In this document: piece after piece, positions 43,723 through 53,185 of the stretch
Position numbering within the stretch: the stretch's first letter is position 1
Layout of the letters: every line of letters begins with the position of its first letter
Source: Comamonadaceae bacterium UBA2121
GTDB taxonomy: Bacteria; Pseudomonadota; Gammaproteobacteria; Burkholderiales; Burkholderiaceae_C
Assembly: GCA_002331385.1 (NCBI GenBank)
Contig: DCYB01000012.1
Span: 1 to 64,000 of the forward strand
DNA length: 64,000 bases
Direction: 5' to 3'
Made by a program: the position numbers and the translations under genes
The notes under the pieces: generated by a model
Seen by the model: the letters and a program-made list of their open reading frames with translations, nothing else
Told to the model about the DNA's origin: nothing
The model's database searches: none

Positions 43723-44979
43723 ATGACCGAGACAAAAGATCGCGCTGTGCCCGCCGCGCCGCCGTCCCGCGCGCTGTGGGCCATGCTGCTGGCCCTGATC
43801 GCCGGCTTCGCGCTGAGCAATTCCTATCGCACGGTAGCCGCCATCATGGCGACGCCGTTGGCGGACGAGATGGGGCTTTCGCCCCAGGCGCTGGGCGTGT
43901 TCGCGGGCAGCTTTCACTTCATGTTTGGCGCGATGCAAATCTTCATGGGCATCGCCATCGACCTGTGGGGCGTGCGCCGCACCATTCTCGTGGCGGCTCC
44001 CCTGGCGATTGGCGGGGCCTGGCTGTCCGCCGCAGCGTCGGGATATGGCATGTTGCTGCTCGGACAGGCGTTGATCGGCGTGGGGTGCGCACCGGCGTTT
44101 CTCGCGTGCACGGTGTTCATCTCGCGCCACTTTCCGGTGCAGCAATTCGCTGCCGTGTCCGGCATGGCGATGGCCATCGGTACGCTGGGCATGCTATTTA
44201 CCGGCACGCCGTTGGCATGGTTGGTGCAAACCACTTCATGGCGTGTGGGGTATGGCGTGCTGGGCGCATTGTCGGTGGCCGCGTGGATCTGGGTCTGGCG
44301 CAGCGTGCACGAGCCCGCAGTCGCAGCCGATAGCCCCACCGGCCACGCGCGCGAGCGTGAATCGCTTGGCAAGGCCGCGCGTGGTTTTGCCGCGCTGTTC
44401 ACGCTGTCGCACACCTGGGGCGTGGTGGCGCTGGGCTTCATCACCTATGCCGCGTTCATCAGCCTGCGGGGCTTGTGGATGGGCCCGTTGCTGGTGAACC
44501 GCTTCGGCTTTTCCCTCGTCGAGAGCGGCAACGTGCTGTTGATACTGTCGATGATCGGCATGTTCGGGCCGATGGTGTTTGGTCGCATCGACCCGGGACC
44601 GGCGCACCGTCGGCGCTGGTTGCTCATGGGTACGCTGACCATGGCGGCGCTGTTCGCCGTGATTGCCGTGTCGCACAACGCATGGGTGAATATCGCCATG
44701 GCGTTGGTGATCGGCTTCCTGATCGGTTTCGTCGTGCTGCAATACGCCGATGTGCGCGCAGCCTACCCGGCAGCACTGACGGGGCGTGCGATGGCGGTGT
44801 TCACCATGGCGATGTTTCTGGGCATTGCGGCCATGCAATGGTTCACCGGAATGGTGGCCTCGCTCGCACAAGCGCACGGCATGGAGGCGTTTGGCCCGGT
44901 GATGGGCAGCATCGCTGCCTTGCTCGTGCTGGCGGCGCTCGCATTCCGGCTGCTACCACAGCCACCCGCCCCTACCTGA
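43723..44979 (+). CDS. Major facilitator superfamily transporter
   Basis: A 418-residue MFS protein with 12 likely membrane helices and the loop 2-3 signature in DLWGVRRTIL (about residues 85-94). A central cytoplasmic loop around residues 200-215 (GHARERESLG) is followed by the second six-helix half. It resembles cyanate/nitrate-type or small-organic MFS members, but no substrate can be named. It is divergent from uppP and convergent with the flavin monooxygenase. A link with that enzyme, such as aromatic acid uptake, is only a guess. Confidence 0.85.
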   Translation: MTETKDRAVPAAPPSRALWAMLLALIAGFALSNSYRTVAAIMATPLADEMGLSPQALGVFAGSFHFMFGAMQIFMGIAIDLWGVRRTILVAAPLAIGGAWLSAAASGYGMLLLGQALIGVGCAPAFLACTVFISRHFPVQQFAAVSGMAMAIGTLGMLFTGTPLAWLVQTTSWRVGYGVLGALSVAAWIWVWRSVHEPAVAADSPTGHARERESLGKAARGFAALFTLSHTWGVVALGFITYAAFISLRGLWMGPLLVNRFGFSLVESGNVLLILSMIGMFGPMVFGRIDPGPAHRRRWLLMGTLTMAALFAVIAVSHNAWVNIAMALVIGFLIGFVVLQYADVRAAYPAALTGRAMAVFTMAMFLGIAAMQWFTGMVASLAQAHGMEAFGPVMGSIAALLVLAALAFRLLPQPPAPT

Positions 44980-45012
44980 ATCGGTCCTGAAGTTCAGGCT
45001 GCGGGTTACGGA

Positions 45013-46221
45013 CTACAAGCGGCTGGCGTTCGAGCCATCCCCGCGATACAGCCACGGCACATCCAGCAAGCGCTCTCCCAGCAGCCGCAGCGAAAGGTCG
45101 CGCCCCCAGCGCACCGGGCCGGTGGCATGAAAGATGACGCCATTGCGGCGCGAGCGCTCCTGCACGCGTGCGTTGCGCTGCCAACGGTTCAGCGCATAGC
45201 GGCGCAGGCGCAGGTCCACCTCCAAGTCATGCATGGACAGCGCACGCTGCAATTCCGCCGCATCCTCGATGGCCATGCCCGCGCCTTGCGCGAGATAGGG
45301 CCGCATCGGATGCGCCGCGTCGCCCAGCAACGCCACCAAACCCTGCGCCATCTCCTCGGGACCGCGCACTGGCGGACGATCCGCCAACGGCCACAGACGC
45401 CAGCCGCCGCTGATCTCCGGCACCGTGTGGATCAACTCGCGCAGCGCGCTGCAGGTGCCCGAGAGTGCCGCATCCAGATCGGCGGCGTTCACGCTGTGGT
45501 CCCAGGAGTCCAGATCGGCGGGCGATTCGCCATGGCGAATCGCCACCACGTTCATCAGCTCACCGCGCCGCAGCGGATACTGCACCACGTGCAGCCGTGG
45601 CCCGAGCCACGCCGTGACCTGCGTGGTGCGCATGGCTTGCGGCAACTGGCTCTGCGGCACCACGGCGCGATACGCCAGATGGCCCGAGGCACGCACGACC
45701 TTCTCGCCCAACAGACGCGCGCGCGTGCCGCTGCGCAGACCGTCCGCGCCGATGAGCGCATCGCCTTCCACCAGCACGCCGCTTTGGAGCCGGATGGTGA
45801 CCACCTCCCCGGTTTGGGAATGCTGGTCGATGGTCTGGTTCAGATTCAGATGAATGCCGGCGCGCTTTTGCGCCTCATTGAGCAGCAGCGCGTGCAGATC
45901 GGCGCGGTGGATCGTCGCATACGCTGCGCCATAGCGCTGAATGACCGAAGCGCCCAGCGGCAGCGCGGCCAGTACATCGCCATCGACGGCGCTGCGCACC
46001 TGCAGCCGGTCAGGAAAGGCGGCCACCGCCTGGAGTTCACGCTGCAAGCCCCAGGCCTGCAGGCGGCGCACCACGTTGGGGCCGATCTGCACCCCGGCAC
46101 CGACCTCGGTGAATTCCGGCGCGCGCTCGAACAAACGCACGTCCCACCCCGCACAGGCCGCGCCGATCGAAGCCGCGAGCCCGCCGATGCCACCACCGGC
46201 GATCAGAATCTGTTTATGCAT
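45013..46221 (-). CDS. FAD-dependent monooxygenase (salicylate / 3-hydroxybenzoate 6-hydroxylase type)
   Basis: A 402-residue group A flavin monooxygenase. The N-terminal dinucleotide fold GGGIGGLAASIG (about 9-20), the middle IGADGLRSGTR motif (DG motif) and the GDAAHPMRPYLAQGAGMAIEDA FAD motif (about 295-316) are complete. The YLAQGAG form is typical of enzymes acting on hydroxybenzoates. Relatives also hydroxylate urate or nicotinate derivatives, so the substrate is open. No ring-cleavage genes are adjacent. Confidence 0.85.
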   Translation of the reverse strand: MHKQILIAGGGIGGLAASIGAACAGWDVRLFERAPEFTEVGAGVQIGPNVVRRLQAWGLQRELQAVAAFPDRLQVRSAVDGDVLAALPLGASVIQRYGAAYATIHRADLHALLLNEAQKRAGIHLNLNQTIDQHSQTGEVVTIRLQSGVLVEGDALIGADGLRSGTRARLLGEKVVRASGHLAYRAVVPQSQLPQAMRTTQVTAWLGPRLHVVQYPLRRGELMNVVAIRHGESPADLDSWDHSVNAADLDAALSGTCSALRELIHTVPEISGGWRLWPLADRPPVRGPEEMAQGLVALLGDAAHPMRPYLAQGAGMAIEDAAELQRALSMHDLEVDLRLRRYALNRWQRNARVQERSRRNGVIFHATGPVRWGRDLSLRLLGERLLDVPWLYRGDGSNASRL

Positions 46222-46310
46222 ATGTGCGATTGTGCTGTGTAGCCCGCGCGAAAATCAAATGGCGCGGGGCAAGCCAATGATTTATGGCAATTCGCAGGTA
46301 CAAATGAAAA

Positions 46311-46332
46311 CGCCGGACCTCGCGGCCCGGCG
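46311..46332 (-). terminator. Terminator after acnA
   Basis: On the minus strand a 9-bp GC-rich stem (one G-T pair) closes a GCGA tetraloop and is followed by TTTTC. It lies 24 bases past the acnA stop. The sequence fits an intrinsic terminator for acnA. Confidence 0.75.
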
Positions 46333-46355
46333 CCCAGCCCTGTATGCAGCGCAGA

Positions 46356-49268
46356 TCAGTCGGCCAGCAACTGGCGCAACACGTACGGCAAGATACCGCC
46401 GTGACGGTAGTAGTCCACCTCGATCGGCGTGTCGATGCGCAACTTCACGCTCACACTGCGGCGGCTGCCATCCTTGCTCGTGATAATCAACTCCGCATCG
46501 CTTTGCGGAGCAAGATCGGCGGCGGGAATCACGTCGATGTACTCGTCACCCGTCAGCCCCAGGGTTTGCCAACTGTCGTCGCCCTTGAATTGCAGCGGCA
46601 GCACGCCCATGCCGACCAGATTCGAGCGGTGGATGCGCTCGAAACTGCGTGCCACCACGGCCTTGATGCCCAGAAGCTGCGTGCCCTTGGCAGCCCAGTC
46701 GCGGCTGGAGCCGGTGCCGTATTCCTCACCCGCCAGAATGACCGTCGCACGACCTTCGGACTGGTATTTCATCGCGGCGTCATAGATGGCCATCTTGGTG
46801 GCCACGCCCTGACCATCGCGATACAGCGTCAGGCCGCCCTCTTCGCGCGAACCGTCGGGCAATGCGGGAATCATCAGATTCTTGATGCGCACATTAGCGA
46901 AGGTGCCACGCATCATCACCTCGTGATTGCCCCGGCGCGAGCCATAGCTATTGAAATCGGCCTTCTTCACGCCGTTTTCCAGCAGCCACTTACCAGCCGG
47001 CGATGTCTCCTTGATCGAGCCGGCGGGCGAGATGTGATCGGTCGTGATCGAGTCACCAAACAACGCCATCACCCGCGCCTTGTGCACGGCGTATGGGCTG
47101 CCGGAGGCTTTTGGGCGCTCCGGCAGATCGAGCGTGAAACCATCGAAGAACGGCGGCTCGGCAATATAGGTGCTCTCGGGCCATGTATAGGTGGCACCCG
47201 TCACGCCCTGGATTTTCTCCCACAGCTTGCCCGGCTCGCTCGACACCTTTTCGTAGTTGGCGCGGAACGCCTTTCCGTTCATGGCGTACTTCATCAGTTT
47301 TTGCACTTCGTCGGTGCTGGGCCAGATGTCGCCCAGATACACGTCGCGTCCGCCCTTGCCCTGACCCACCGGTTCGGTCATCAGATCCTTGCGCACGTTG
47401 CCTGCGATCGCGTAGGCCACCACCAGTGGCGGGCTGGCGAGGAAGTTGGCGCGGATGTTGGGGTGAATACGCGCTTCAAAGTTACGGTTGCCCGACAGTA
47501 CCGCAGCGCACACCAGATCGTTCTGCACGATGGCGGCGTTGAACTCGGGCAGCAAATCGCCCGCATTGCCGATACAGGTCGTGCAGCCATAACCAGCTAC
47601 GGCAAAACCGAGCTTTTCCAGATACGGCAGCAACCCGGATTCAGTCAGATACAACGTCACCAATCGCGAGCCCGGCGCAAGCGAGGTCTTGACGTGCGGC
47701 TTGACTTTCAGCCCCGCCTCCACCGCCTTCTTTGCCAGCAGACCGGCGGCCAGCATCACGCTCGGGTTGGACGTGTTCGTGCAACTGGTGATGGCGGCGA
47801 TCAGCACGTCGCCATTGTGCAATTCGATGTCGTGGCCCTCGGCAGCGGCGACCTGGGCATCGGCGGCCCTGAGGCTCGCGGGCTGGTCATCCACCATGGG
47901 CGCATTGGCGACCATCTCCGCCATGTTCTGCGGCGCACCCAGCGGCAGTGGATCGTGATTGGGCTCGGCGGTTTCGCCCGCGCCATTGATATGCACGGGA
48001 TAGCTCAACCCCAGCTTTTCCACCGGAAGATTGAAGCCATTTTCAGCGGCAGGCGCCGTGAACAACTCCGTGAATTTGGCCGCGACATTACCGATCTCGA
48101 TCCGGTCTTGTGGACGCTTCGGCCCCGCCAGACTGGGAGCGACCGAGCCAAGGTCCAGGCGCACAACGTGCGAGTAATCGATGTCGCCGGGATTGGCCAC
48201 ACCAAACAGACCCTGCGCCTTGAAGTACGCCTCGAATGCGGCGATCTCCTCCTTGGTGCGGCCGGTGCCCTGGAAGTACTCCACCGTCTTTTCATCGACC
48301 GGGAAGAAGCCCATCGTCGCGCCATATTCAGGCGCCATATTGCCGATGGTCGCGCGGTCGGGAACCGACAGGCTGCGCGTGCCTTCGCCGTAAAACTCGA
48401 CGAACTTGCCTACGACCTTTTCCTTGCGCAGAAGCTCGGTGACGGTGAGCACCAGATCGGTCGCGGTCACGCCTTCGCGCAGCTTGCCGGTCAATTCAAA
48501 ACCAACCACGTCCGGCGTGAGGAAATACACGGGCTGCCCCAGCATCGCCGCCTCGGCTTCGATACCGCCCACACCCCACGCGACCACGCCGATGCCGTTG
48601 ATCATGGTGGTGTGGCTATCCGTGCCCACCAGCGAATCGGGGTAGTACACATCACCTTTGGTTTTGTGCACGCCGCGCGCCAGGTACTCCAGATTCACCT
48701 GGTGCACGATGCCAAAACCCGGGGGCACGACACCGAACGTGTCAAATGCCTGCATGCCCCATTTCATGAACTGATAGCGCTCGTTGTTGCGCTGGAACTC
48801 CAGCTTCATGTTCAGGTCGAGTGCACCCTTGTTGCCGTAATAGTCCACCATGATCGAGTGGTCCACTACCAGGTCGACCGGCACGAGGGGCTCGATGGCC
48901 TTTGGCTTTTTGCCCAACGCTGACGCCGTGCTGCGCATAGCCGCGAGGTCGGCCAGCAGTGGCACACCCGTGAAGTCCTGCAACACGACGCGCGCGACAA
49001 CAAAGGGGATTTCATCCTTGCGCTCGCCATGCGGTTGCCAGTTGGCGAGCTGTTCGACATGCTCCGGCATGACCTTGATGCCATCGCAATTGCGCAGAAC
49101 CGATTCGAGCACGATGCGGATCGAAACAGGAAGGCGGCTGACATTCGCATATTGCTTCGCCAGTTCAGGCAGCGAAAAGTACTGTGCCTTGCGCGCCTTG
49201 CCCGATCCCGCTGCGAATGTCTTGAGCGTGGATGCAAAGGCATGGCTTGATTCGTGGGTCTTGACCAT
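46356..49268 (-). CDS. acnA: Aconitate hydratase AcnA
   Basis: AcnA interconverts citrate and isocitrate in the TCA cycle with a [4Fe-4S] cluster; the apo form can bind mRNA in some bacteria. The chosen ATG ([15 protein letters not shown] site upstream) gives 970 residues. The cluster cysteines lie in [10 protein letters not shown] and YGCTTCIGN. The swivel domain has [16 protein letters not shown] and [10 protein letters not shown]. It is about 80 residues longer than E. coli AcnA. Part of the excess is an Ala/Asp-rich insert just before [14 protein letters not shown]. The gene is apparently monocistronic, with its own terminator. Confidence 0.95.
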   Translation of the reverse strand: MVKTHESSHAFASTLKTFAAGSGKARKAQYFSLPELAKQYANVSRLPVSIRIVLESVLRNCDGIKVMPEHVEQLANWQPHGERKDEIPFVVARVVLQDFTGVPLLADLAAMRSTASALGKKPKAIEPLVPVDLVVDHSIMVDYYGNKGALDLNMKLEFQRNNERYQFMKWGMQAFDTFGVVPPGFGIVHQVNLEYLARGVHKTKGDVYYPDSLVGTDSHTTMINGIGVVAWGVGGIEAEAAMLGQPVYFLTPDVVGFELTGKLREGVTATDLVLTVTELLRKEKVVGKFVEFYGEGTRSLSVPDRATIGNMAPEYGATMGFFPVDEKTVEYFQGTGRTKEEIAAFEAYFKAQGLFGVANPGDIDYSHVVRLDLGSVAPSLAGPKRPQDRIEIGNVAAKFTELFTAPAAENGFNLPVEKLGLSYPVHINGAGETAEPNHDPLPLGAPQNMAEMVANAPMVDDQPASLRAADAQVAAAEGHDIELHNGDVLIAAITSCTNTSNPSVMLAAGLLAKKAVEAGLKVKPHVKTSLAPGSRLVTLYLTESGLLPYLEKLGFAVAGYGCTTCIGNAGDLLPEFNAAIVQNDLVCAAVLSGNRNFEARIHPNIRANFLASPPLVVAYAIAGNVRKDLMTEPVGQGKGGRDVYLGDIWPSTDEVQKLMKYAMNGKAFRANYEKVSSEPGKLWEKIQGVTGATYTWPESTYIAEPPFFDGFTLDLPERPKASGSPYAVHKARVMALFGDSITTDHISPAGSIKETSPAGKWLLENGVKKADFNSYGSRRGNHEVMMRGTFANVRIKNLMIPALPDGSREEGGLTLYRDGQGVATKMAIYDAAMKYQSEGRATVILAGEEYGTGSSRDWAAKGTQLLGIKAVVARSFERIHRSNLVGMGVLPLQFKGDDSWQTLGLTGDEYIDVIPAADLAPQSDAELIITSKDGSRRSVSVKLRIDTPIEVDYYRHGGILPYVLRQLLAD

Positions 49269-49794
49269 ATTCTGAAACTCCGGTTGTGGAAGCGAGTACT
49301 GCCTATTCTGGCAGCGGACGTGATGTTTCGCCATCAGAGGTGCATGACGGCACATCCGGGGCAACGTCTTACAGCTCCGGACGTCTGATGCATCTTCTGA
49401 GACTGCACCATGCAAAGCCCTCTCCCGCAGTCGAACGGGCGACAGACACAGGGCGCGTGCAGCTTTGCAGCACATCACCCGATGAGACGGCGTTCGCCCC
49501 AGCGCGAGATCCGCTGCAGAGACCATGTCCTACATCCATCGCTTCATATGCCCTGAGCGTGGCGCAGGTTATTCGATTCATCTGATTTTTAATCGACACC
49601 TCACGCCAGCGTCACATTCAAAATGATCGCGCATATGACAATTGAATAACAAATCGTTAATCCAGATTCTGACCATTTGCTGCAATGCAGCATTTTCAAC
49701 AACCTTCGTAAAGGACTGCACTTCTTCCATCAATCACATTGTCTACCTCGCTGAACTACTACTTAACACAGAACTCGGCGTGCCGTACAAACAA
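49269..49794. other. Intergenic region between acnA and the hns terminator
   Basis: About 525 bases upstream of acnA, in which I find no gene. Base composition falls clearly from about 49.56 kb onward and stays AT-rich to the hns gene. A small open frame at 49642-49899 on the plus strand runs through the terminator and lacks a ribosome site, so I do not count it. A short palindrome TGCTGCAATGCAGCA occurs near 49.68 kb. The acnA promoter should lie here, but I could not place it. Confidence 0.4.
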
Positions 49795-49818
49795 AAAAGT
49801 CCGCAAGAGCGGACTTTT
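49795..49818 (-). terminator. Terminator after the H-NS gene
   Basis: A perfect 10-bp stem (49795-49804 with 49809-49818) with an AAGA loop is followed, on the minus strand, by a run of T. It stands about 75 bases past the hns stop. Its symmetry with A and T runs on both sides could let it work in both directions. Confidence 0.85.
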
Positions 49819-49891
49819 CCCGAATCAGGTTCGGCAGTGCATCATATGAACGGACTGCAACAGCCCATATCACTACGATTTTCTGAGTTGT

Positions 49892-50188
49892 TCAGATAGC
49901 GAACTGCTCGCGATCCTGGTTTTGAATCCACTTGGGGGCCTTGCCACGACCGGTCCACGTTTCGCCTGTCTCGGGGTTGCGATACTTGGGAGCAACCTTG
50001 ACACCGGAAGTGGAGGACGAACGTGAACCGCGACCGGATGGGAAAACATCCTGTGCTGTCAGTCCATATTCAGCCACGAGACCGCGCACCTGAGCGACCG
50101 CAGCGGACAGCTCCTGCCGACGCGCTTCATTGATGCGCTTTTCGAGATCTTCCCGTTGCTTAAGGAGGTCTTTGTAGCTTTCATTCAT
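49892..50188 (-). CDS. H-NS family histone-like protein
   Basis: A 98-residue nucleoid protein of the betaproteobacterial H-NS type. An N-terminal coiled-coil oligomerisation helix (about 3-45, LLKQREDLEKRINEARRQE) is joined by a Ser/Arg-rich linker to the C-terminal DNA-binding motif TWTGRGKAPKW (about 77-87), the AT-hook-like H-NS core. It would silence AT-rich DNA, including perhaps its own AT-rich surroundings. It has its own promoter-like sequence and terminator, so it appears monocistronic. Confidence 0.92.
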   Translation of the reverse strand: MNESYKDLLKQREDLEKRINEARRQELSAAVAQVRGLVAEYGLTAQDVFPSGRGSRSSSTSGVKVAPKYRNPETGETWTGRGKAPKWIQNQDREQFAI

Positions 50189-50222
50189 GATATTGGCTAG
50201 TAAAGAGTTGAAAGATGACGGG

Positions 50223-50252
50223 ATTATATAAACATTCGAATAGCCATGTCCG
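50223..50252 (-). promoter_or_regulatory. Sigma-70 type promoter of the H-NS gene
   Basis: On the minus strand a consensus -10 TATAAT (50223-50228) is preceded by CGGACA (50247-50252) with 18 bases between. The predicted start of transcription is about 30 bases before the hns ATG. The surrounding DNA is AT-rich, as expected for an H-NS-autoregulated gene. Read by eye only. Confidence 0.55.
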
Positions 50253-50360
50253 ATATTTAGAAAAATAAGTGTAACTTCAGAGAATTAAACGATCGTCATC
50301 ATAAGGAAAGTTGAAAAAGTTACGGAACTTTTTGCAAACACCCACATCGATTCCACAAGA

Positions 50361-50390
50361 TTCATCCATTTTGATTCATTCTGTTACTAT
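50361..50390 (+). promoter_or_regulatory. Candidate promoter of the 6S-like RNA
   Basis: A TACTAT -10 element (50385-50390) is preceded by TTCATC (50361-50366) at 18 bases. The predicted start near 50396 matches the 5' end expected from the fold of the following RNA. The -35 is weak. Confidence 0.4.
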
Positions 50391-50395
50391 CCGCG

Positions 50396-50582
50396 AGGAT
50401 TTACACGAAGCCCGTGAGCTCCATCGCGCCGCACACTCATTGGAGTGCATCTAGAACGAACCATACTCATAAAGTCGTATGCGTAGGGTCCGTTCGAGAG
50501 CCCCTACTTATTACAGCGGACCGAGGCATTCCACATCCCCAAGCGCATTCACCACACGATCGCCGGACGGTTTCGTTCTAGC
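50396..50582 (+). ncRNA. ssrS: Candidate 6S RNA (SsrS)
   Basis: A stretch of about 185 bases without a credible gene, between hns and apaH, that folds like 6S RNA, the RNA that mimics an open promoter and binds sigma-70 RNA polymerase. GGTCCGTTCGAGA at 50487-50499 matches 12 of 13 bases of the E. coli 6S segment as I recall it. It pairs with 50451-50462 to form the apical arm. A small hairpin (50434-50447) sits just 5' of that arm, as in E. coli. A 10-bp closing helix joins 50405-50415 to 50567-50576. The large loop between is the expected central bubble. Ends are approximate. Confidence 0.6.
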
Positions 50583-50667
50583 CCGATGATCCCGTGAGAC
50601 CTCTGGCGGACACCCATCGTCAGCGACAATCACTGCATTGAATCGCTTTGGATGGATTGCGCTGGAT

Positions 50668-51510
50668 ATGGCCATTTACTGCATTGGTGACCTGCAAGGT
50701 TGCGACGACGCATATGTGCGTCTTCTGGAGACGGTGGATTTCTCTCCCAGCCGCGACACACTTTATTTACTGGGCGATCTGGTCAACCGGGGCCCGAGTT
50801 CTGCCAGCGTGCTGCGCCGCTGCATGCAAGGGGGAGACAGCGTGCGCGCCCTGCTTGGCAATCATGATCTGCATTTGCTGGCCGCCGCGCACGGTGCGCG
50901 CCATCCTTCTCGCCGCGACACCCTGTCCAGCGTGCTTGATGCCGACGATCGCGAAGCCATGCTCGATTGGGTGCGTCATCAACCGCTCGCGCGCAACCTC
51001 GATTGGGGCGGAACACCCCTGCTGATGGTGCACGCCGGTGTATTGCCTTCTTGGTCGCTGACCGACACGCTGGCGTATGCCGACGAAGTTCAGCGCATCT
51101 TGCGCAGTCCCGAACTGCCGCAGTTTCTGGCGCAGATGTATGGCAACCTGCCCGATCGTTGGGACACCCGCCTGGAGGGCGTGGACCGCTTGCGCGTCAT
51201 CGTCAATACGCTGACACGACTGCGTTTTTGCACCCCCGAGGGGCGCATGGATTTTGACAGCGCGGAAAGCGCAGAAACACCGCCCGCCGGGTTGGTCCCG
51301 TGGTTTGAAGCGCCGGGGCGAAAAACCGCTGATGTCGTGGTCGCATTTGGCCACTGGTCCACGCTCGGGCTGCTGAATCGGCCCAACTTGCTGGGCCTGG
51401 ACACGGGCTGCGTCTGGGGCGGCTGCCTCAGCGCCATGCGTCTGGGAGCACGCCCGGAGGAACGCGAGTTGTGGAATGTACGCTGCGATCAGGCCCAAAA
51501 GCCGGGCTGA
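50668..51510 (+). CDS. apaH: Bis(5'-nucleosyl)-tetraphosphatase, symmetrical (ApaH)
   Basis: ApaH splits Ap4A into two ADP and also removes Np4 caps from RNA in E. coli. The 280-residue metallophosphatase starts MAIYCIGDLQGCDD and has the GDLVNRGP and GNHD metal motifs, plus VAFGHWST and GLDTGCVWGG near the C terminus. I chose the ATG that puts the first metal motif at the N terminus; an upstream TTG would add 10 residues. It lies downstream of the candidate 6S RNA and converges with the rhlE-type gene. Confidence 0.95.
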   Translation: MAIYCIGDLQGCDDAYVRLLETVDFSPSRDTLYLLGDLVNRGPSSASVLRRCMQGGDSVRALLGNHDLHLLAAAHGARHPSRRDTLSSVLDADDREAMLDWVRHQPLARNLDWGGTPLLMVHAGVLPSWSLTDTLAYADEVQRILRSPELPQFLAQMYGNLPDRWDTRLEGVDRLRVIVNTLTRLRFCTPEGRMDFDSAESAETPPAGLVPWFEAPGRKTADVVVAFGHWSTLGLLNRPNLLGLDTGCVWGGCLSAMRLGARPEERELWNVRCDQAQKPG

Positions 51511-51569
51511 TCGGGTCAGCAATCATGGATGACTGGCGCGCTGCTCACGCGCCAGCGGATGGCCCGATC
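51509..51569. terminator. Nested hairpin between the convergent apaH and rhlE-type genes
   Basis: An inner perfect 8-bp stem (51533-51540 with 51548-51555) lies inside an outer 7-bp stem (51509-51515 with 51563-51569) spanning the gap between the two stop codons. No T run follows on either strand, so it may stop transcription weakly or protect the 3' ends of both messages. Confidence 0.45.
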
Positions 51570-53058
51570 ACTGTGGCTGCGACGATTGCGTCGGCTTGGG
51601 CATGGGTTTGAACAACGCGGGAATCTTGCGCCGGGTGCGGATATTGGCAGAGGCGCCTGCGCGTGCAGGTTGACTCTTGCCCGATGTCTCCCAGCTTGCC
51701 GGTTGCAAAGGCGCATCGCTGGCTTCGTATGGCTTGTCGAAAAACGGATCCCTGGACACCGGCGCCTGGCGATAACCGCGCGGCTCCCGGCCTTCCCGAT
51801 TCTCGCGTCCTTCGCGGTGGTAACCACGGGAATGCGATGCACCAGAAGTGCCTGCATCGCCCTCTTCACCACCCCAGGCACGGCGACCATCATTGAACCG
51901 GCCGCGTGGACGCTCGTCGTCCAGCTCCATCGGCTCCAAATTGATCTTCTTTTTGGTGAGCTTCTCAATGTCGCCCACCAATTTGGCATCGTGCGACGTC
52001 ACGAGCGTCACCGCCAAACCCGACGCGCCCGCGCGGCCTGTGCGGCCAATGCGGTGCACATAGTCCTCGGCGTTGAATGGCACGTCGAAATTGAAGACCG
52101 CTGGCACGTCCTTGATGTCCAGCCCACGCGCGGCCACATCGGTACACACCAGCAAGCTGACTTCGCCGCTCTTGAATGCTTCCAGCGCCTTCAGCCGCTC
52201 GTCCTGGCTCTTGTCACCGTGCAATGCGGCTGTCTTGAGTCCATCGCGCTCCAAACTGCGCGCCAGGCGCGCACAACCGAGCTTGCTGTTGGTGAACACA
52301 AAGGCCTGCGTCACGCCGCGATCCTTGAGCACCTGGCGCACGGCGCGGCGCTTGTCGTCATCGCTCACCGAATAGAAACGCTGCTCTACCGTGGAAGCCG
52401 TTTCGTTCGGGCGTGCTACCTCGATGGTGATCGGGTTTTGCAGATAACTGCCGGCCAGTCGCTTGATTTCCGGCGAGAACGTGGCCGAGAAGAGCAACGT
52501 GGTACGGGTCTTGGGCAGGAACGACAGGATGCGCTGCAGGTCGGGCAGAAAGCCAATGTCCAGCATGCGGTCCGCCTCGTCCAGCACCACGTACTCTACC
52601 TGATTGAGGACTGCATTTTTGGCTTCGATATGGTCGAGCAGGCGCCCGGGCGTTGCCACCAGCACCTCTACGCCCTTTTTGAGCTCCGCCGTCTGCGGCT
52701 TCATATCCATGCCGCCAAACACCACCGTGCTGCGCAGCTTGGTGTATTTGGAGTACATGGCGATTTGCTGCGCGACCTGATCCGCCAGCTCGCGCGTGGG
52801 AAGCAGCACCAACGCGCGCACCGGATGGCGTGCGGGCGATGCCGAAGTGTTCTCGTGCTTCAGCAGTCGCTGCAGCAACGGCAGCGAAAATGCTGCCGTC
52901 TTTCCGGTGCCAGTCTGCGCGGCACCCATGACGTCCTGCCCAGAAAGCACGACCGGAATGGCCTGCTCCTGAATGGGCGTCATGAACTCGTAGCCCATAT
53001 CGGCTACGGCGCGCTTGAGCGGATCTGCCAGCGCGAGGGAAGAATAGGCTTGTGTCAT
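51568..53058 (-). CDS. rhlE: DEAD-box RNA helicase, RhlE type
   Basis: A 496-residue ATP-dependent RNA helicase. It has the Q-motif region (TPIQEQAIP), Walker A AQTGTGKT, the DEAD box in VLDEADRML, SAT in LLFSATF, and motif VI HRIGRTGRAG. After about residue 375 comes a basic, Arg/Gly/Ser-rich tail of some 120 residues (for example GYHREGRENREGREPRGYR). The start at MTQAYSSLALAD has an AGGGG site; the frame stays open 37 codons upstream but without likeness to the family. RhlE proteins act in ribosome assembly and RNA turnover. Confidence 0.93.
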   Translation of the reverse strand: MTQAYSSLALADPLKRAVADMGYEFMTPIQEQAIPVVLSGQDVMGAAQTGTGKTAAFSLPLLQRLLKHENTSASPARHPVRALVLLPTRELADQVAQQIAMYSKYTKLRSTVVFGGMDMKPQTAELKKGVEVLVATPGRLLDHIEAKNAVLNQVEYVVLDEADRMLDIGFLPDLQRILSFLPKTRTTLLFSATFSPEIKRLAGSYLQNPITIEVARPNETASTVEQRFYSVSDDDKRRAVRQVLKDRGVTQAFVFTNSKLGCARLARSLERDGLKTAALHGDKSQDERLKALEAFKSGEVSLLVCTDVAARGLDIKDVPAVFNFDVPFNAEDYVHRIGRTGRAGASGLAVTLVTSHDAKLVGDIEKLTKKKINLEPMELDDERPRGRFNDGRRAWGGEEGDAGTSGASHSRGYHREGRENREGREPRGYRQAPVSRDPFFDKPYEASDAPLQPASWETSGKSQPARAGASANIRTRRKIPALFKPMPKPTQSSQPQ

Positions 53059-53185
53059 GAAGCCCCTATTGTCGCATTGACACGCCAAGTCGGGGTTTTC
53101 AGCATGCCAAGACCCGACAAAATTGTGGCAGCTTGCACTAAACCGGCGTGAAAAACACCGGATCGGCACATTTGCTGCACGTCAA

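Noticed and set aside
46344..48923. An 859-codon open frame on the plus strand
   Set aside because: Antisense to acnA with shadow-like composition and no recognisable motif.
49642..49899. An 85-codon plus-strand frame before hns
   Set aside because: It reads through the hns terminator into the hns 3' end, has no ribosome site and no motif.
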